Below are positions 37,196 through 47,941 of a stretch of DNA of 64,000 bases, one piece after another; position 1 is the stretch's first letter; every line of letters starts with the position of its first letter. Source of the DNA: Clostridiales bacterium (GTDB lineage Bacteria > Bacillota > Clostridia > Lachnospirales > Lachnospiraceae); NCBI GenBank assembly GCA_020860715.1, contig JAJBTU010000024.1:47824-111823 (forward strand). Reading direction: 5' to 3'. Below the pieces are notes generated by a model. The model saw only the letters and a program-made list of their open reading frames with translations. It did no database searches and was not told the DNA's origin. The position numbers and the translations under genes were made by a program.

Positions 37196-40048
37196 TTATT
37201 CTGTCATTCCATTCTCTGCTGTCGCCGCAGTGTCTTCTGCCTCAGACGTGGTACCCGTCTCTGCAGCATCTTCTGTCTCAGACGCAGCATCCGCAGCATC
37301 GTCCGGCGTCACTGTAACCGTCGCCCCAATGCCCGCACTCAGCCAGCCGCGGCTGTTGTCAATCGAGACGACCACCTGATAATTTACCGTCGTCCGGGAT
37401 GTGCCGTCCTCCGCACTCGTACTCTTTTCCGTAATGGTCCCGTCGTAAGTGCCGTACCCGGAGAGCACCACACTCACGGTATCTCCCACCGCCATCTTCG
37501 CGATCTCATACTGGGAAACTTCAATCGTGACTGTCACTACATCCGTATCATAAATGCTGTAAAGTGCCGTTGCGGAATCCAGCGTGTCATCCGCTTCATA
37601 ATTGACCGCCGAAAGACTGCCGGCGGCCTCCGCCGTCACCGTACCGTCCTCCAGGCTTTCCAGTTCCTCCAGCGCCTCCTCCAGCTCAGTCACCGCGTCC
37701 TCATAGGACTGCAGTTCCTCCTCCAGAGACTCTACCGTCTGCTGATACGTGATTTCCGCCAGTTCAGCAGCGAGAATCGTCGTGTCATAGGTATATTGAA
37801 TATCCAGTTCTGTCGTCGTCTTTATCCGCATCAGCTCCTCATACTGAAGCTGAACATCCTCCTGTACCTCATAAAGCTGCTCCAGCACCTCTTCCGCCTC
37901 ATCGGAATCCGTCGCCGTCAGTTCCAGCGCCGCCTCCGCCGACGACAAATCATACGTGTTTCCAAACAGGCTGTCGCTGCTGCCGCTTCCGGAGGAACCT
38001 CCTGCCGCGGACGCCAGCGCAGATGAAACATCCGTCCCGGTCGAGGCCGCTGCCGAAGAAGTATCCGTCCCTGTACTTGCCGATGCCAGAGCAGAAGCCA
38101 CATCCGAAGAAGACGTCAAAGAAGAATCTGTACTGCCGGATGATGCCAGAGAAGAAGCCCCTGAACTGCCCGAAGCCTGCGCCATTGCCGACGCGAGAGC
38201 AGAGGACCAGTCAGACGTACCCGAAGAAGATCTCCCGGCAGAGGAATCCGTTGTGCCTGCCGTGCCCGTGGTGCCGGCCGTATCGGTTGTATCGGTCGTG
38301 CCCGTTGTGCCGGTCGTGCCCGTGGTACCGGCCGTATCAGTTGTGCCGGTCGTGCCCGTGGTACCGGCCGTATCAGTTGTATCGGTCGTGCCCGTGGTAC
38401 CGGCCGTGTCCGTGGTATCCGTTGTATCCGTGGTATCGGCTGTGTCCGCAGAACCGCCGGAATCTGCGGTGCCTGCAGAATCCGCAGCGGATGACAAGGC
38501 AGCGGATGTACTGCTGTCCGTGCCTGATACAGCGCCCAAAGAAGCAGCCGAAGACGTACCTGACGCCGTCCCGCTGCTCAGTGCGGACAGCTGCTGCTCA
38601 ACTGCGGCGATCTGCTCCGCGACATCCTCCTCCGAATGAATCACATCATAATATTTCAGGTAAAGCTGCTGCCTGACCGATTCCAATGCGTACAACTCGG
38701 CAAGCAGCGACTCAAGGGTGTCCGCCTCTGTCTCCGATTCCTCTGCTGCCTCAGAATCCGTTTCCGTATCGGTCTCCTCCGGAGTCGCCGTGGCAGTGTC
38801 CTCTGAACCGGTTACATCTTCTACACCTTCAATCGTAATTATAACATCCGCTTCTGTATCCGTCTCTGCGGAATCCGCCGTGCTCTCTGTCGCGGCTTCC
38901 GTCTCTGCGGCTTCCGTTGTCGCTTCTGCCGCCTCCGCCGCCGTGCTTTCCGTCGCTCCCTCTTCCGATGCCTGGGATGTTTCCGTGTCCTCCGATACTG
39001 CCGAAACCTGAGCCTCGCTGTCCGCCAGAGTTTCCTGCGGCAGATCCTCGGAGGAACCGGTCATCGGAAATGACAGCCCCTCCAGGCTTGCGGTTGCGGT
39101 CGTCTCTTCTTCCTCCGTATCCAACACTAGATGTCCCGCTCCGGCCAATACCGATGTGTCATATTCTTCCAGCGCGTACATCTTCTCCAGTATTTCGTTG
39201 TACTCCTCATTTTTTTCTTTTAACTCTGATTCGAGTTCTGACTCGGATTCCGCGAGAAGTTCCGATTCCGCCTGCAGTGCCAGAAGTTCCAGCTGCAGGC
39301 TTGCTGCCGCGTCCTCGGTCTCAGACTCCGTCTCTGCTTCCGTCTGCACCGAGGAAGACGCCTGCGTCTCGCTCTCCGACTCCGATTCTTCCGACACACT
39401 TGATGAGGACGCGGAAGAACCCGATGAACTGCTGCCTGAAGAGGAGTCATCGTCATCATATTCCCCGTTTTCCAGATCCTCAATCCGCTCCTCCAGTTCC
39501 GTGAGCATTTCCTCATGCTCCTCGATGGTATCCTCCAGCTCCGCTTCCGACTGGCTGCGGACAAATTCCGCCTGCTCCGCCTCCGCCTGCGCCAGCTCCA
39601 GCGTGTACTCCGCCGACTGCATTCCCTGTTCATACGAAAGCTGTGCGTTCGTCAGATTGTTCTCCGCATTGATGATCGCGGCATTATAATAAGAAATCGC
39701 GCTCTGGTAGCTGTCGTCCGTAATTTTCAGAATACTGGCGCCTTCCTGCACATAAGACCCGGAGGAAACATAGACCTCCTCAACAATCAGTTCCGCCGCC
39801 GTTGTATCAAACCCGGCGTAATAATCCGTCGAGGCAATCTGCGTCGTTCCCTCATACTCCAGAGTGTTCGATTCCGCAAAAGCCGTCATGCATCCGGCCG
39901 TCTGTGTAAATAAAACAGCCAGCGATAAAAAGCCGCTCAACGCCGCTTTTTTCCCTGACCTCCAATGTCTGTCGCCCATCCGCTTCGGATACGGCGTTCT
40001 CTGATCGTATTTTTTATTCCCTGTAAATCTCATCCGGTAATTGCCCAT
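37196..40048 (-). CDS. Second, very long adaptor-like protein with T/G/D repeats (HlyD-like ends flanking a low-complexity core)
   Basis: ELIVEEVYVSSGSYVQEGASILKITDDSYQSA...; C-terminal VTVTIEVSQYEIAKMAVGDTVSVVLSGYGTYDGTITEKSTSAEDGTSRTTVNYQVVVSIDN. Confidence 0.82.
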   Translation of the reverse strand: MGNYRMRFTGNKKYDQRTPYPKRMGDRHWRSGKKAALSGFLSLAVLFTQTAGCMTAFAESNTLEYEGTTQIASTDYYAGFDTTAAELIVEEVYVSSGSYVQEGASILKITDDSYQSAISYYNAAIINAENNLTNAQLSYEQGMQSAEYTLELAQAEAEQAEFVRSQSEAELEDTIEEHEEMLTELEERIEDLENGEYDDDDSSSGSSSSGSSASSSSVSEESESESETQASSSVQTEAETESETEDAAASLQLELLALQAESELLAESESELESELKEKNEEYNEILEKMYALEEYDTSVLAGAGHLVLDTEEEETTATASLEGLSFPMTGSSEDLPQETLADSEAQVSAVSEDTETSQASEEGATESTAAEAAEATTEAAETEAATESTADSAETDTEADVIITIEGVEDVTGSEDTATATPEETDTETDSEAAEESETEADTLESLLAELYALESVRQQLYLKYYDVIHSEEDVAEQIAAVEQQLSALSSGTASGTSSAASLGAVSGTDSSTSAALSSAADSAGTADSGGSADTADTTDTTDTTDTAGTTGTTDTTDTAGTTGTTGTTDTAGTTGTTGTTGTTDTTDTAGTTGTAGTTDSSAGRSSSGTSDWSSALASAMAQASGSSGASSLASSGSTDSSLTSSSDVASALASASTGTDTSSAAASTGTDVSSALASAAGGSSGSGSSDSLFGNTYDLSSAEAALELTATDSDEAEEVLEQLYEVQEDVQLQYEELMRIKTTTELDIQYTYDTTILAAELAEITYQQTVESLEEELQSYEDAVTELEEALEELESLEDGTVTAEAAGSLSAVNYEADDTLDSATALYSIYDTDVVTVTIEVSQYEIAKMAVGDTVSVVLSGYGTYDGTITEKSTSAEDGTSRTTVNYQVVVSIDNSRGWLSAGIGATVTVTPDDAADAASETEDAAETGTTSEAEDTAATAENGMTE
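38240..38450 (-). repeat. 9-bp based coding microsatellite (TTD/TAG/TTG codons)
   Basis: ADTTDTTDTTDTAGTTGTTDTTDTAGTTGTTGTTDTAGTTG... Confidence 0.85.
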
Positions 40049-40184
40049 ACGCTGCCTCCCACTCTGATCAATCCGTGAATCTTCTTTCTGTGCGCTCCCG
40101 CACAGCCGGTGCAGCTGTCCTGACTCCCGCAGCTGCATAGGAAAGGATCAATTTCTCATGAGAATACAGGCATTGTGTGTTTAT

Positions 40185-40892
40185 TTATAGGGAAAAGTTT
40201 GAAAAAAGTGTGAACGTTTCCAGCCGTTCTTCAAACTGCGCATAAAAATCGCGCCCCAAGTCGTACGGCTGCAGAAAGAATTGCTTTAATATGTAAAGAT
40301 TGATCGTTTTGAGCTCTTCGTCACTGGTATTGCCGCCTGCAAACGCCTGCGCGCGTTCCAGAAAATTGTGCCACTGCAGAATATATTCCTCATATCGGGC
40401 AATATCCGGCTGTTCCAGCCATTTCTCCACGCGCACTTTTGTCTTATTCGGCGCAGGGCACTCATGCACCTGCAAAAAATAAGAAAACGAAGCCGCGCCG
40501 CCCGGCTGCTGAAGCGTCTCCTGAGATGTCTCCCTATAATATCTTCCCAGCGGAAACAGACGGCAAACGCCCGGCCGATACGGATGAACACTGCAGCGCC
40601 CTTCGGCATCCAGAAAACCGCACGCCTCTTCTTCTCCGCCCATACGCAGATTCGGAAGAATGATGCCGTCCACTACATTCAGCTCCAGCTTATCAGCCAG
40701 CAGCAGTTCCGCAGACAGCCCGGTCCCCTGTGAAAGACGGCACACATCCAGCGGATCCAGGATCGCGGATACACCCATTCCATGGCAGCAGGCGGAACAC
40801 CCGCGGCAGCCGCCGCAGCCGGCCCGCACCATGTCATGACGGCTGTAAAGCCGTCCATCCGATATTTCGTCAAGACTGCCCTGTCGTTTCAT
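40185..40892 (-). CDS. YkgJ family cysteine cluster protein
   Basis: GCGGCRGCSACCHGMGVSAILDPLDVCRL; CGFLDAEGRCSVHPYRPGVCRLFPLGR. Confidence 0.9.
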   Translation of the reverse strand: MKRQGSLDEISDGRLYSRHDMVRAGCGGCRGCSACCHGMGVSAILDPLDVCRLSQGTGLSAELLLADKLELNVVDGIILPNLRMGGEEEACGFLDAEGRCSVHPYRPGVCRLFPLGRYYRETSQETLQQPGGAASFSYFLQVHECPAPNKTKVRVEKWLEQPDIARYEEYILQWHNFLERAQAFAGGNTSDEELKTINLYILKQFFLQPYDLGRDFYAQFEERLETFTLFSNFSL

Positions 40893-41008
40893 GAATTCCT
40901 CATTTCTGCATTTTCCTGTCACAGATTGCCGGCATCGTCACGCTTCCGCATTGCTTCTGGTGATCAAATTTCTGCAGCCGCCTGTACATTGCCGCAGTAT
41001 TTTTCATA

Positions 41009-41953
41009 TCAGTTGAAATACACTGTATCCTCTTCCGGCTCGCCGGTCAGTTCATAACTCGTCGCGTACAGCACCGGCCCTTCCTCACGGTATTCTTTCT
41101 GATATTCATAGCGAATCTCAGCCGTCAGCCAGACCCACTGCCGCGGCTTTAAAAGGTCGGCAAAATCCGCCTTGCACAGATACCCGACAAAGCGGATATC
41201 CTCGGCGCAGCAGGTCATGACGTTGCGCCCCGGAATAAACATATTCGACGGCAGCCGCCGGGACTTCATAATCTTTGCGCGGAAACGGACCTTTTTGCCG
41301 TTGTAACGATCCTTCGACTCATATGCGTCAAGATACCAGAGCCCATAATCCATATCGCTCACCTGTATCACGTCCGCGTTAAAATCAAACGGCGGCACAT
41401 CTCTGCCGGGATCGATGGGATTGCCGTCCGCATCCTCAAAATAGACCATCGCGCGCGGGTTCAGTCCCCGCACCGTGCGGCGGAATGACAGCAGATCCAT
41501 GTCCGTGGTACAGCGGTTGAAAATCGCCATCTCGGTAAACTGGAACAGATTGCTCAAAATGCTCCGCATGTTGTTCAGATAAACGGGAAATGTGCTTCCG
41601 TCCACGATCGTAATGACCTGCGCGATCGCCATATCAACCGGAAGCTGGTTTCCGTACAGCCATTTGCAGTCCCACATCCCGTTCATCTCGATGAAGATCC
41701 GCTTCGGGCGGTAATGCTTCACGCAGTCACGCAGGAAACTCACATTGAAATCCTCCTGCTCCTCCACTGTGATCACGGAAATATTCATTCCGGCGAGCGC
41801 CTTTTCATCGTACTCGGTCTCGCCTTCCTCACAGAGGATCAAAAGCCCTCTCTGGCCGTCCGCAAAGTCGCCGCCGTCCAGCACCTCCTGCAAAAACGAG
41901 GTCTTTCCTGCTTCCAAAAATCCTGTTATCATATAAATCGGTATCTGCCGCAT
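41009..41953 (-). CDS. G3E/CobW-type GTPase lacking CxCC, with YcgQ/DUF1980-like C-terminus
   Basis: IPIYMITGFLEAGKTSFLQEVL; C-terminal FRAKIMKSRRLPSNMFIPGRNVMTCCAEDIRFVGYLCKAD. Confidence 0.78.
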   Translation of the reverse strand: MRQIPIYMITGFLEAGKTSFLQEVLDGGDFADGQRGLLILCEEGETEYDEKALAGMNISVITVEEQEDFNVSFLRDCVKHYRPKRIFIEMNGMWDCKWLYGNQLPVDMAIAQVITIVDGSTFPVYLNNMRSILSNLFQFTEMAIFNRCTTDMDLLSFRRTVRGLNPRAMVYFEDADGNPIDPGRDVPPFDFNADVIQVSDMDYGLWYLDAYESKDRYNGKKVRFRAKIMKSRRLPSNMFIPGRNVMTCCAEDIRFVGYLCKADFADLLKPRQWVWLTAEIRYEYQKEYREEGPVLYATSYELTGEPEEDTVYFN

Positions 41954-42060
41954 ATCCTGTCACTCTTTTCTTCTTAACTCATATCCGTTCCCACAGCTGT
42001 CCCCGTCATTCACAACAGCTGCTTCCTGTTGCCCGGCACAGGATCGGATTCTCTGATCCA

Positions 42061-43224
42061 TCACGCAAGGCGGAACAGTTCCTCCAGCTTCGCCTCGTTC
42101 AGCTTCGCCCCGATCACACAGAAACGGCCGGTGTAATCTGCGGCGCCTGTGCGGATCTCATACTCCTCCGGTACAAAGTCGAAATGAATCCAGGTGCCGT
42201 CCGCCGCCGGAAGCATTCCCTTCGCCCGAAGCACAGTTCCGTAAGTCTCCTCATCGCTGAGCGCCCTGAGGATCTCCTCCACCTCTTCTTTTGTATACTT
42301 GCGCGGCGTCTCCTTCCCCCAGGAAGTAAAGACATCATCCGCGTGATGATGGTGATGATGATGACCGTCATGGTGATCGTGGTCATGGCAGCAGCATTCG
42401 TCCTCATCGCCGTGATGATGATGCTCATGCCCCTCGTGATCATGGTCATGATGATGCTCTTCATGGTCGTGATCATGATGATGTTCTTCTTCATGATCGT
42501 GGTCATGATGATGATGTTCTTCATGGTCGTGGTCATGGTCATGGCAGCAGCACTCATCCTCATCGTCGTGATGATGGTGCTCATGCTCTTTCGTCTCCTC
42601 AAGCAGCATCTGCGCGAGCACATCCGTCTCTTCCATCGCGCCGAGGATCTGTGCTCCGGTCAGCTCGTCCCACGGAGTTGTGATGATCGTGGCATTCGGA
42701 TTCTTCTCACGGATCATCGCGGCCGCCGCAAGCTGTTTTTCCTCTGTCAGCTTCTGCGTACGGCTCAGTATCACCGTCGCCGCGCTCTCGATCTGGTTGT
42801 TGTAAAACTCGCCGAAGTTCTTCATATACATTTTGATCTTAGTGGCATCCGCTACCGTTGTCAGCGCGTTCAGCTGAAGGCCCGCTTCCTCCGCGCAATC
42901 CTCCACCGCCTTGCGAACATCTGACAGCTTGCCGACACCTGACGGCTCGATGATGATGCGGTCCGGGGAAAACTTCTCCGCAACCTCTTTCAGAGCCTTG
43001 CCGAAATCCCCTACCAGCGAACAGCAGATGCAGCCGGAATTCATCTCTGTGATATTGATTCCTGCATCCTTCAAAAATCCTCCGTCAATGCCGATCTCGC
43101 CGAACTCATTCTCGATCAGCACGATCTTCTTGCCCGCAAACACCTCCGCAATCAGCTTCTTGATCAGCGTCGTCTTGCCCGCGCCGAGAAACCCGGAAAT
43201 AATGTCTACTTTAATCATATCCAT
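42061..43224 (-). CDS. CobW/G3E GTPase with extreme His/Asp/Cys-rich metal-binding insert
   Basis: VDIISGFLGAGKTTLIKKLI; MNSGCICCSLVGDF; HEHHHHDDEDECCCHDHDHDHEEHHHH... C-terminal CobW_C-like domain. Confidence 0.93.
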   Translation of the reverse strand: MDMIKVDIISGFLGAGKTTLIKKLIAEVFAGKKIVLIENEFGEIGIDGGFLKDAGINITEMNSGCICCSLVGDFGKALKEVAEKFSPDRIIIEPSGVGKLSDVRKAVEDCAEEAGLQLNALTTVADATKIKMYMKNFGEFYNNQIESAATVILSRTQKLTEEKQLAAAAMIREKNPNATIITTPWDELTGAQILGAMEETDVLAQMLLEETKEHEHHHHDDEDECCCHDHDHDHEEHHHHDHDHEEEHHHDHDHEEHHHDHDHEGHEHHHHGDEDECCCHDHDHHDGHHHHHHHADDVFTSWGKETPRKYTKEEVEEILRALSDEETYGTVLRAKGMLPAADGTWIHFDFVPEEYEIRTGAADYTGRFCVIGAKLNEAKLEELFRLA

Positions 43225-43225
43225 C

Positions 43226-43261
43226 CTTCTTTCTTAACTTCTTTCTTAACTTCTTTCTTAA
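43226..43261 (-). repeat. 12-bp x 3 tandem repeat in the 5' UTR/RBS region
   Basis: Revcomp TTAAGAAAGAAG x3 immediately before GATGGATATG. Confidence 0.85.
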
Positions 43262-43448
43262 CTGATTTCTTCATTGAACTGCCATAACCGTTCCGGACTG
43301 ACCCGCACGGGATACGAAGGCTCCGGACAGCTGCGATACGCCTGCTTACACGGTTTTTCCTATGACAAAAGGCAGCGGCTGTTCGCGCTGCCCAGTTATA
43401 CTACACCAAAATAAAATGCTTTGCAAGCCCCCGTCCGCGGTTTTTCCG

Positions 43449-44207
43449 CTAGCGCCCAAACTTTCCAAGAAATTCACGGATGCGGGTATGGTCGGCATCA
43501 AACACTTCGTCCGGCTTTCCCTCGAGGGCCACAACCCCTTTATCCATGAAGATCACACGATCGGAAATTTCGCGGGCAAAAGACATTTCATGCGTGACGA
43601 TCACCATCGTCATTTTCAGATCGGCCAGCGACCGGATGACTTTCAGCACTTCACCGGTCAGCTCCGGATCAAGAGCGGAGGTCGGCTCATCGAAAAAGAG
43701 AATCTTCGGGTTCAGCGCAAGGGCGCGGGCAATCGCAACGCGCTGGCACTGCCCTCCGGAGAGCTGACAGGGATAGGCATCTGCCTTATCCGAGAGCCCC
43801 ATCTTCTGCAAAAGGTCTTCCGCCTGTTTATACACCTCGTCCTTCGGACGCTTCTGGATGGTGATCGGTGCGTCCGTAATATTCTTCATCACGGAAAAAT
43901 GCGGAAAAAGGTTGAAATTCTGAAATACCAGCCCAAAATAGGAATGGATCTGTTTCAGTCTGGCGCCTTTCGGGAAATTCTGTCTGCCGTCCGCTTCCAC
44001 CCAGGCCGCCTTTTCTCCCATATAGAGAATCTCGCCCCCGTCAATCTGCTCCAGCATGGTCGCACAGCGCAGGAGGGTGGATTTGCCTGATCCGGAAGGT
44101 CCTATGATGGATAAAATCTCCCCCTCATTCACAGAAAGAGAAATATCATGGATAACCTCCAGACCGTCAAACTGTTTTTTGATATGGTTCATTTCCAGCA
44201 GCTTCAT
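43449..44207 (-). CDS. Amino acid ABC transporter ATP-binding protein
   Basis: [63 protein letters not shown]. Confidence 0.95.
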   Translation of the reverse strand: MKLLEMNHIKKQFDGLEVIHDISLSVNEGEILSIIGPSGSGKSTLLRCATMLEQIDGGEILYMGEKAAWVEADGRQNFPKGARLKQIHSYFGLVFQNFNLFPHFSVMKNITDAPITIQKRPKDEVYKQAEDLLQKMGLSDKADAYPCQLSGGQCQRVAIARALALNPKILFFDEPTSALDPELTGEVLKVIRSLADLKMTMVIVTHEMSFAREISDRVIFMDKGVVALEGKPDEVFDADHTRIREFLGKFGR

Positions 44208-44217
44208 GTCCGCTCCT

Positions 44218-44868
44218 TTACTGATAATAATTCAGGCACTTTTCGATCCGTTCCATCACAACCGCCACAACCAGGTTGAATACATAATAGAAAACGGCCG
44301 CCACAACAAACGGCATGAACGTCGTCTGCGACGCCGCGATCTGTTTGGCAATGGTAAACATCTCCGCATAGGCCAGCGAAAAACTCAGCGAAGTATCCTT
44401 GACAAGTGTAATCACCTCATTCGTCACGGACGGCAGAATCCGTTTTACCACCTGCGGAAAAATAATCCGGAAGAAGCACTGCACCCTGCCATACCCCAGC
44501 ACCTGCGCCGCCTCATATTGGCCTGCCGGCATGGATTCAATGCCGGAGCGGTATATCTCGGCAAAATACGCCGCATAGTTCAGCGCAAATCCGATGATGA
44601 TCGCCGTAAAGCGGTATCCTCCGCCGATCTTCATGCCAAACAGATAGTAAGGCCCGAAATAAACCACCAGAAGCTGCAGCATCAGCGGCGTCCCGCGCAT
44701 TACGGAGATATAGACTTTTGTGATCGTGCGGAGAATGGTGTTTTTAGACATTCTTCCAAACGCGATCAGCAGGCCGAGCGGCAAAGAAAAGATCAGGGTG
44801 AGCGCAAAAATCCCCATGGATTTCAGCATACCGCTGCTCAGTTGTTCTAACATGACTGAAAATTTCAT
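44218..44868 (-). CDS. Amino acid ABC transporter permease
   Basis: [34 protein letters not shown]...[15 protein letters not shown]...[19 protein letters not shown]. Confidence 0.93.
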   Translation of the reverse strand: MKFSVMLEQLSSGMLKSMGIFALTLIFSLPLGLLIAFGRMSKNTILRTITKVYISVMRGTPLMLQLLVVYFGPYYLFGMKIGGGYRFTAIIIGFALNYAAYFAEIYRSGIESMPAGQYEAAQVLGYGRVQCFFRIIFPQVVKRILPSVTNEVITLVKDTSLSFSLAYAEMFTIAKQIAASQTTFMPFVVAAVFYYVFNLVVAVVMERIEKCLNYYQ

Positions 44869-44929
44869 AATGATGTACCTGCGCGTACCGCGGCGCAGTT
44901 CCTTTCTGTGCTTTCCTGTTGAACGGGAA

Positions 44930-44957
44930 AGGGCATCCCGTCTTCGCAAGATGCCCT
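44930..44957 (-). terminator. Hairpin (attenuator/terminator-like) between binding-protein and permease genes
   Basis: AGGGCATC...GATGCCCT. Confidence 0.5.
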
Positions 44958-45007
44958 CATCTTCTGGTGTTCTGTGTTCGGATTACAGAGAACCCGCCGC
45001 AGAGATA

Positions 45008-45859
45008 TTACTCCGCCGCCGCTTCCGTAACAGCCTCGGTCTCCGCCTCAGTCTCAGCCTCATCCAGAATGCCGTCGCCTAAGCATACCATATCGCCAAG
45101 GTCATACTTTTCCGCCAGCTCAGCCACGGTACCGTCCTCGACCAGCGCCAGCAGCGCCTCGTTTACGGTGTCGCGAAGTTCTTCGTCGTCCATCCGGAAG
45201 CCAATGCCGTACTGCTCAGAATTCAGTTCTTCATCCAGAATGATATAGCCTTCTTTTTCTTTGATCTGATACTGTGCCACTCCAATGTCCATCGCAACCG
45301 CATCAATGCTGCCGGCCTGCAGTTCTACAAATGCCGTGTTGTAATCCGCGAACTCCTGCAGAGTACCAAAGGTCGCCGCAAGATCTTCCTGATCTCCGCC
45401 TTCGCTCAGCAGCTCCAGTGCAGCGGATGCAGCCTGTACGCCTACGATCTTGCCCTCAAGATCCGCAAGGCCCGTGATACCGGACTCTTCCGATACTACA
45501 ATCACCTGGCTGTTGTCCACATACGGATAGGACCACAGATAATCATCCTCACGGCCGTTGATTGTAAAACCGCTCCAGATACAGTCGATAGAGCCGGACT
45601 CAAGTTCCAGGTCCTTGGAATCCCAGTCGATCGGGGTCTTGACAAGTTCCCAGCCTTCCAGGTCGCAGACAGCCTGTGCCAGTTCCAGGTCAAATCCGGT
45701 ATACTCTCCGTCGTCATCCATGTAACCATACGGCGGATACTCCGCATCAAATCCGACGATAAAGGTTGTCCTTTCTTCCTCCGCCATGCCAATCGTTCCC
45801 ATTGCCATGGAAAGAGCAAGAGCCGCGGCCATTCCGGATGCCATCAGTTTTCTTTTCAT
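45008..45859 (-). CDS. Amino acid ABC transporter substrate-binding protein
   Basis: TFIVGFDAEYPPYGYMDDDGEYTGFDLELAQAVCDLEGWELVKTPIDWDSKDLELESGSIDCIWSGFTI. Confidence 0.95.
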   Translation of the reverse strand: MKRKLMASGMAAALALSMAMGTIGMAEEERTTFIVGFDAEYPPYGYMDDDGEYTGFDLELAQAVCDLEGWELVKTPIDWDSKDLELESGSIDCIWSGFTINGREDDYLWSYPYVDNSQVIVVSEESGITGLADLEGKIVGVQAASAALELLSEGGDQEDLAATFGTLQEFADYNTAFVELQAGSIDAVAMDIGVAQYQIKEKEGYIILDEELNSEQYGIGFRMDDEELRDTVNEALLALVEDGTVAELAEKYDLGDMVCLGDGILDEAETEAETEAVTEAAAE

Positions 45860-45956
45860 AATCGTTCTCCTCCATTTGTTTATACCCGCGCCATGCGAAG
45901 ATGGACGCGGTGCCGTTTCCCGCTGAAAACGGAAAACAATTATTAAGTTACCTTCT

Positions 45957-47684
45957 TTATTTGTTGTACTCTCTGAGCGTACTTCTGTATTTCAGAATCC
46001 AGACGCCAAAGAGGATCATCCAGCCAAGCTGGCCGATTCCGGTGAGGATTCCGGTAATTTCAAGATTCACAATACCGGAAAGGATGCTGACAATGGCGGT
46101 CAGGGCAATCACCATCTTCACCGCCGCAACATAAACCGATGCGTTTCCGTACCGTTCCCCGTTCACCGCGTTTTTCTGAATCGTCTTTATCGTCGCCAGC
46201 CAGCAGAAGAAATACATGATAACCGCCAGCGTCAGAATGATTGCCACTGCCAGCGTCACGACCGCAATCGTGATCAGGCTCGTGGTCCCGGCATTCCAGG
46301 CCGCAATCACAAAAATCACGCACACTACCAGAACCAGCAAAAGAACCAGACAGGAAGCCACCATGTTCAGAATAGCCGTTATCTTCATAAACAGAAAACC
46401 GGTCCCCGGCATTTTTTCATCCGCATTGCGTGCGGTAATCCAAAGAGTCCACAGCGAAACACACAGCAAAAGATCCGGTACGCGAATCACAAGATTCAGA
46501 ACAGGCGCGCCGCTGTCAAGCTGCGCCATCGCTGCCTGGAACATCGTAACATACCCGCTGATCTGTGACGGAAACGGCAGCAGCGTCAGAAGTTTCGCGA
46601 ACTGCTCGTAGTTCAGCTGCCGCATGAAAACCGCCGCAGCTGCGCTCACAAAATATACGGTCTGCAGAAGGGCAATCACAAGCAAAAGCGGAGAGGAAAG
46701 CGCATCCTGCGCGGCCAGCATGATACGGTGTGCCGTACCGGAATGTTTGCTTCCCTGGTGTCCGGAACCCGAATATCCCTGCGGGGACTGCTGATACGGC
46801 GGCACATTCATCCGCTGCACCTGCGGTGCCGGTCTTGATCCATTCCCCTGCATGCTCTGCGCATTCGCCGGGACATCCTGTGCCGCTGCCGGAATGTCTG
46901 ACGGTACCTCTGCAGAGGTATCCTGCACGGTGATATCGCTTTCTGCAGGAACCGATGCCGGACGCCTTGGCGGCCGGGACGCCGACCTGCCGGACTCTCC
47001 TCCGATCTGCTCTTTGTCTGTCACATGTCCGCCCTGCACATCTCTGCGGATGACCCCCTGCGCGCCGCTGTACTGCGCCATGGAATCCTGTCCATATATC
47101 TGCGGGCCGCTCTTTGTCCTGCGCGTACGGGAACGTGCTGCCCGCTGTGCACTCTGCTGTGTACTCTGTTCCGCCTCCTGCGGGTTTTCCTCCCCGGATA
47201 TCTGTCCCTTTGCCTCATCCGCTTTCTGCGGTTCCGGCTCCGGTGATTTGTCTTCCCTCAAATCCGGCTTTGCAGGATTCTCAGAAGGAGCAGATGCCCC
47301 GGCTGCCGCTGTCTGAGCCGGTTCCCCGGCATGGTCATCCCCTTCTGCGGTCTTTTCTTCTGCAGTCTTCTCCGCTGCCGCTTTCATCAGGGTTTCCACT
47401 TCCACCGGTTTATGTGATTCTGCTTCCGTCTCTTCTTCCTGCGCCGCAGTATCTTCTGAGATCACTGTCAGTTCAGGTTCCGCAGCCTGTTTCCGCGAAG
47501 AGGACACTTCCTCCTCCCGCACCTTTGCCCACATCTCTTTGAGCTGCTCTTCCATCTTTTCAACAGAATCTTCCTGTGTGCCGCTTTCCGGGCCATCGTC
47601 CATTTCTACATACAGATTCCCACACTCACTGCAGATTGTACTGTCATCGCTCCCTATATTGCCACATACAATACAGCGTTTCAT
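45957..47684 (-). CDS. Zinc-ribbon, low-complexity linker, multi-TM membrane protein
   Basis: MKRCIVCGNIGSDDSTICSECGNLYVEMDDG; C-terminal TM helices. Confidence 0.75.
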   Translation of the reverse strand: MKRCIVCGNIGSDDSTICSECGNLYVEMDDGPESGTQEDSVEKMEEQLKEMWAKVREEEVSSSRKQAAEPELTVISEDTAAQEEETEAESHKPVEVETLMKAAAEKTAEEKTAEGDDHAGEPAQTAAAGASAPSENPAKPDLREDKSPEPEPQKADEAKGQISGEENPQEAEQSTQQSAQRAARSRTRRTKSGPQIYGQDSMAQYSGAQGVIRRDVQGGHVTDKEQIGGESGRSASRPPRRPASVPAESDITVQDTSAEVPSDIPAAAQDVPANAQSMQGNGSRPAPQVQRMNVPPYQQSPQGYSGSGHQGSKHSGTAHRIMLAAQDALSSPLLLVIALLQTVYFVSAAAAVFMRQLNYEQFAKLLTLLPFPSQISGYVTMFQAAMAQLDSGAPVLNLVIRVPDLLLCVSLWTLWITARNADEKMPGTGFLFMKITAILNMVASCLVLLLVLVVCVIFVIAAWNAGTTSLITIAVVTLAVAIILTLAVIMYFFCWLATIKTIQKNAVNGERYGNASVYVAAVKMVIALTAIVSILSGIVNLEITGILTGIGQLGWMILFGVWILKYRSTLREYNK

Positions 47685-47941
47685 CCCTGTTCCGTTCCTC
47701 CTGTTCTGACTGTCCCCGAACCCCCGCAGCTTCCGGGGTCCCTCCTGGCTTTCCGTTCGCAGGCCATTCATCCGGGTTCAGCCGGCTTTCTCACGTCCCC
47801 GGCATACCAGGGCACAACTCATTTGTGATTATAACCTATTCTTGCGGTCATAGCAAGAAAAAAATGGTAACGGTCAATAATCCGGAGCGTTCTGTGGGAT
47901 TCTGCGTCTTCCCCTGCAGGAGAGTGCTGATCCGGGAGAGA

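Noticed and set aside
42184-42924. Plus-strand Met/Val-rich ORF opposite the His-rich GTPase
   Set aside because: Antisense of His/Asp codons creates artificial M/V/I-rich pseudo-TM protein.
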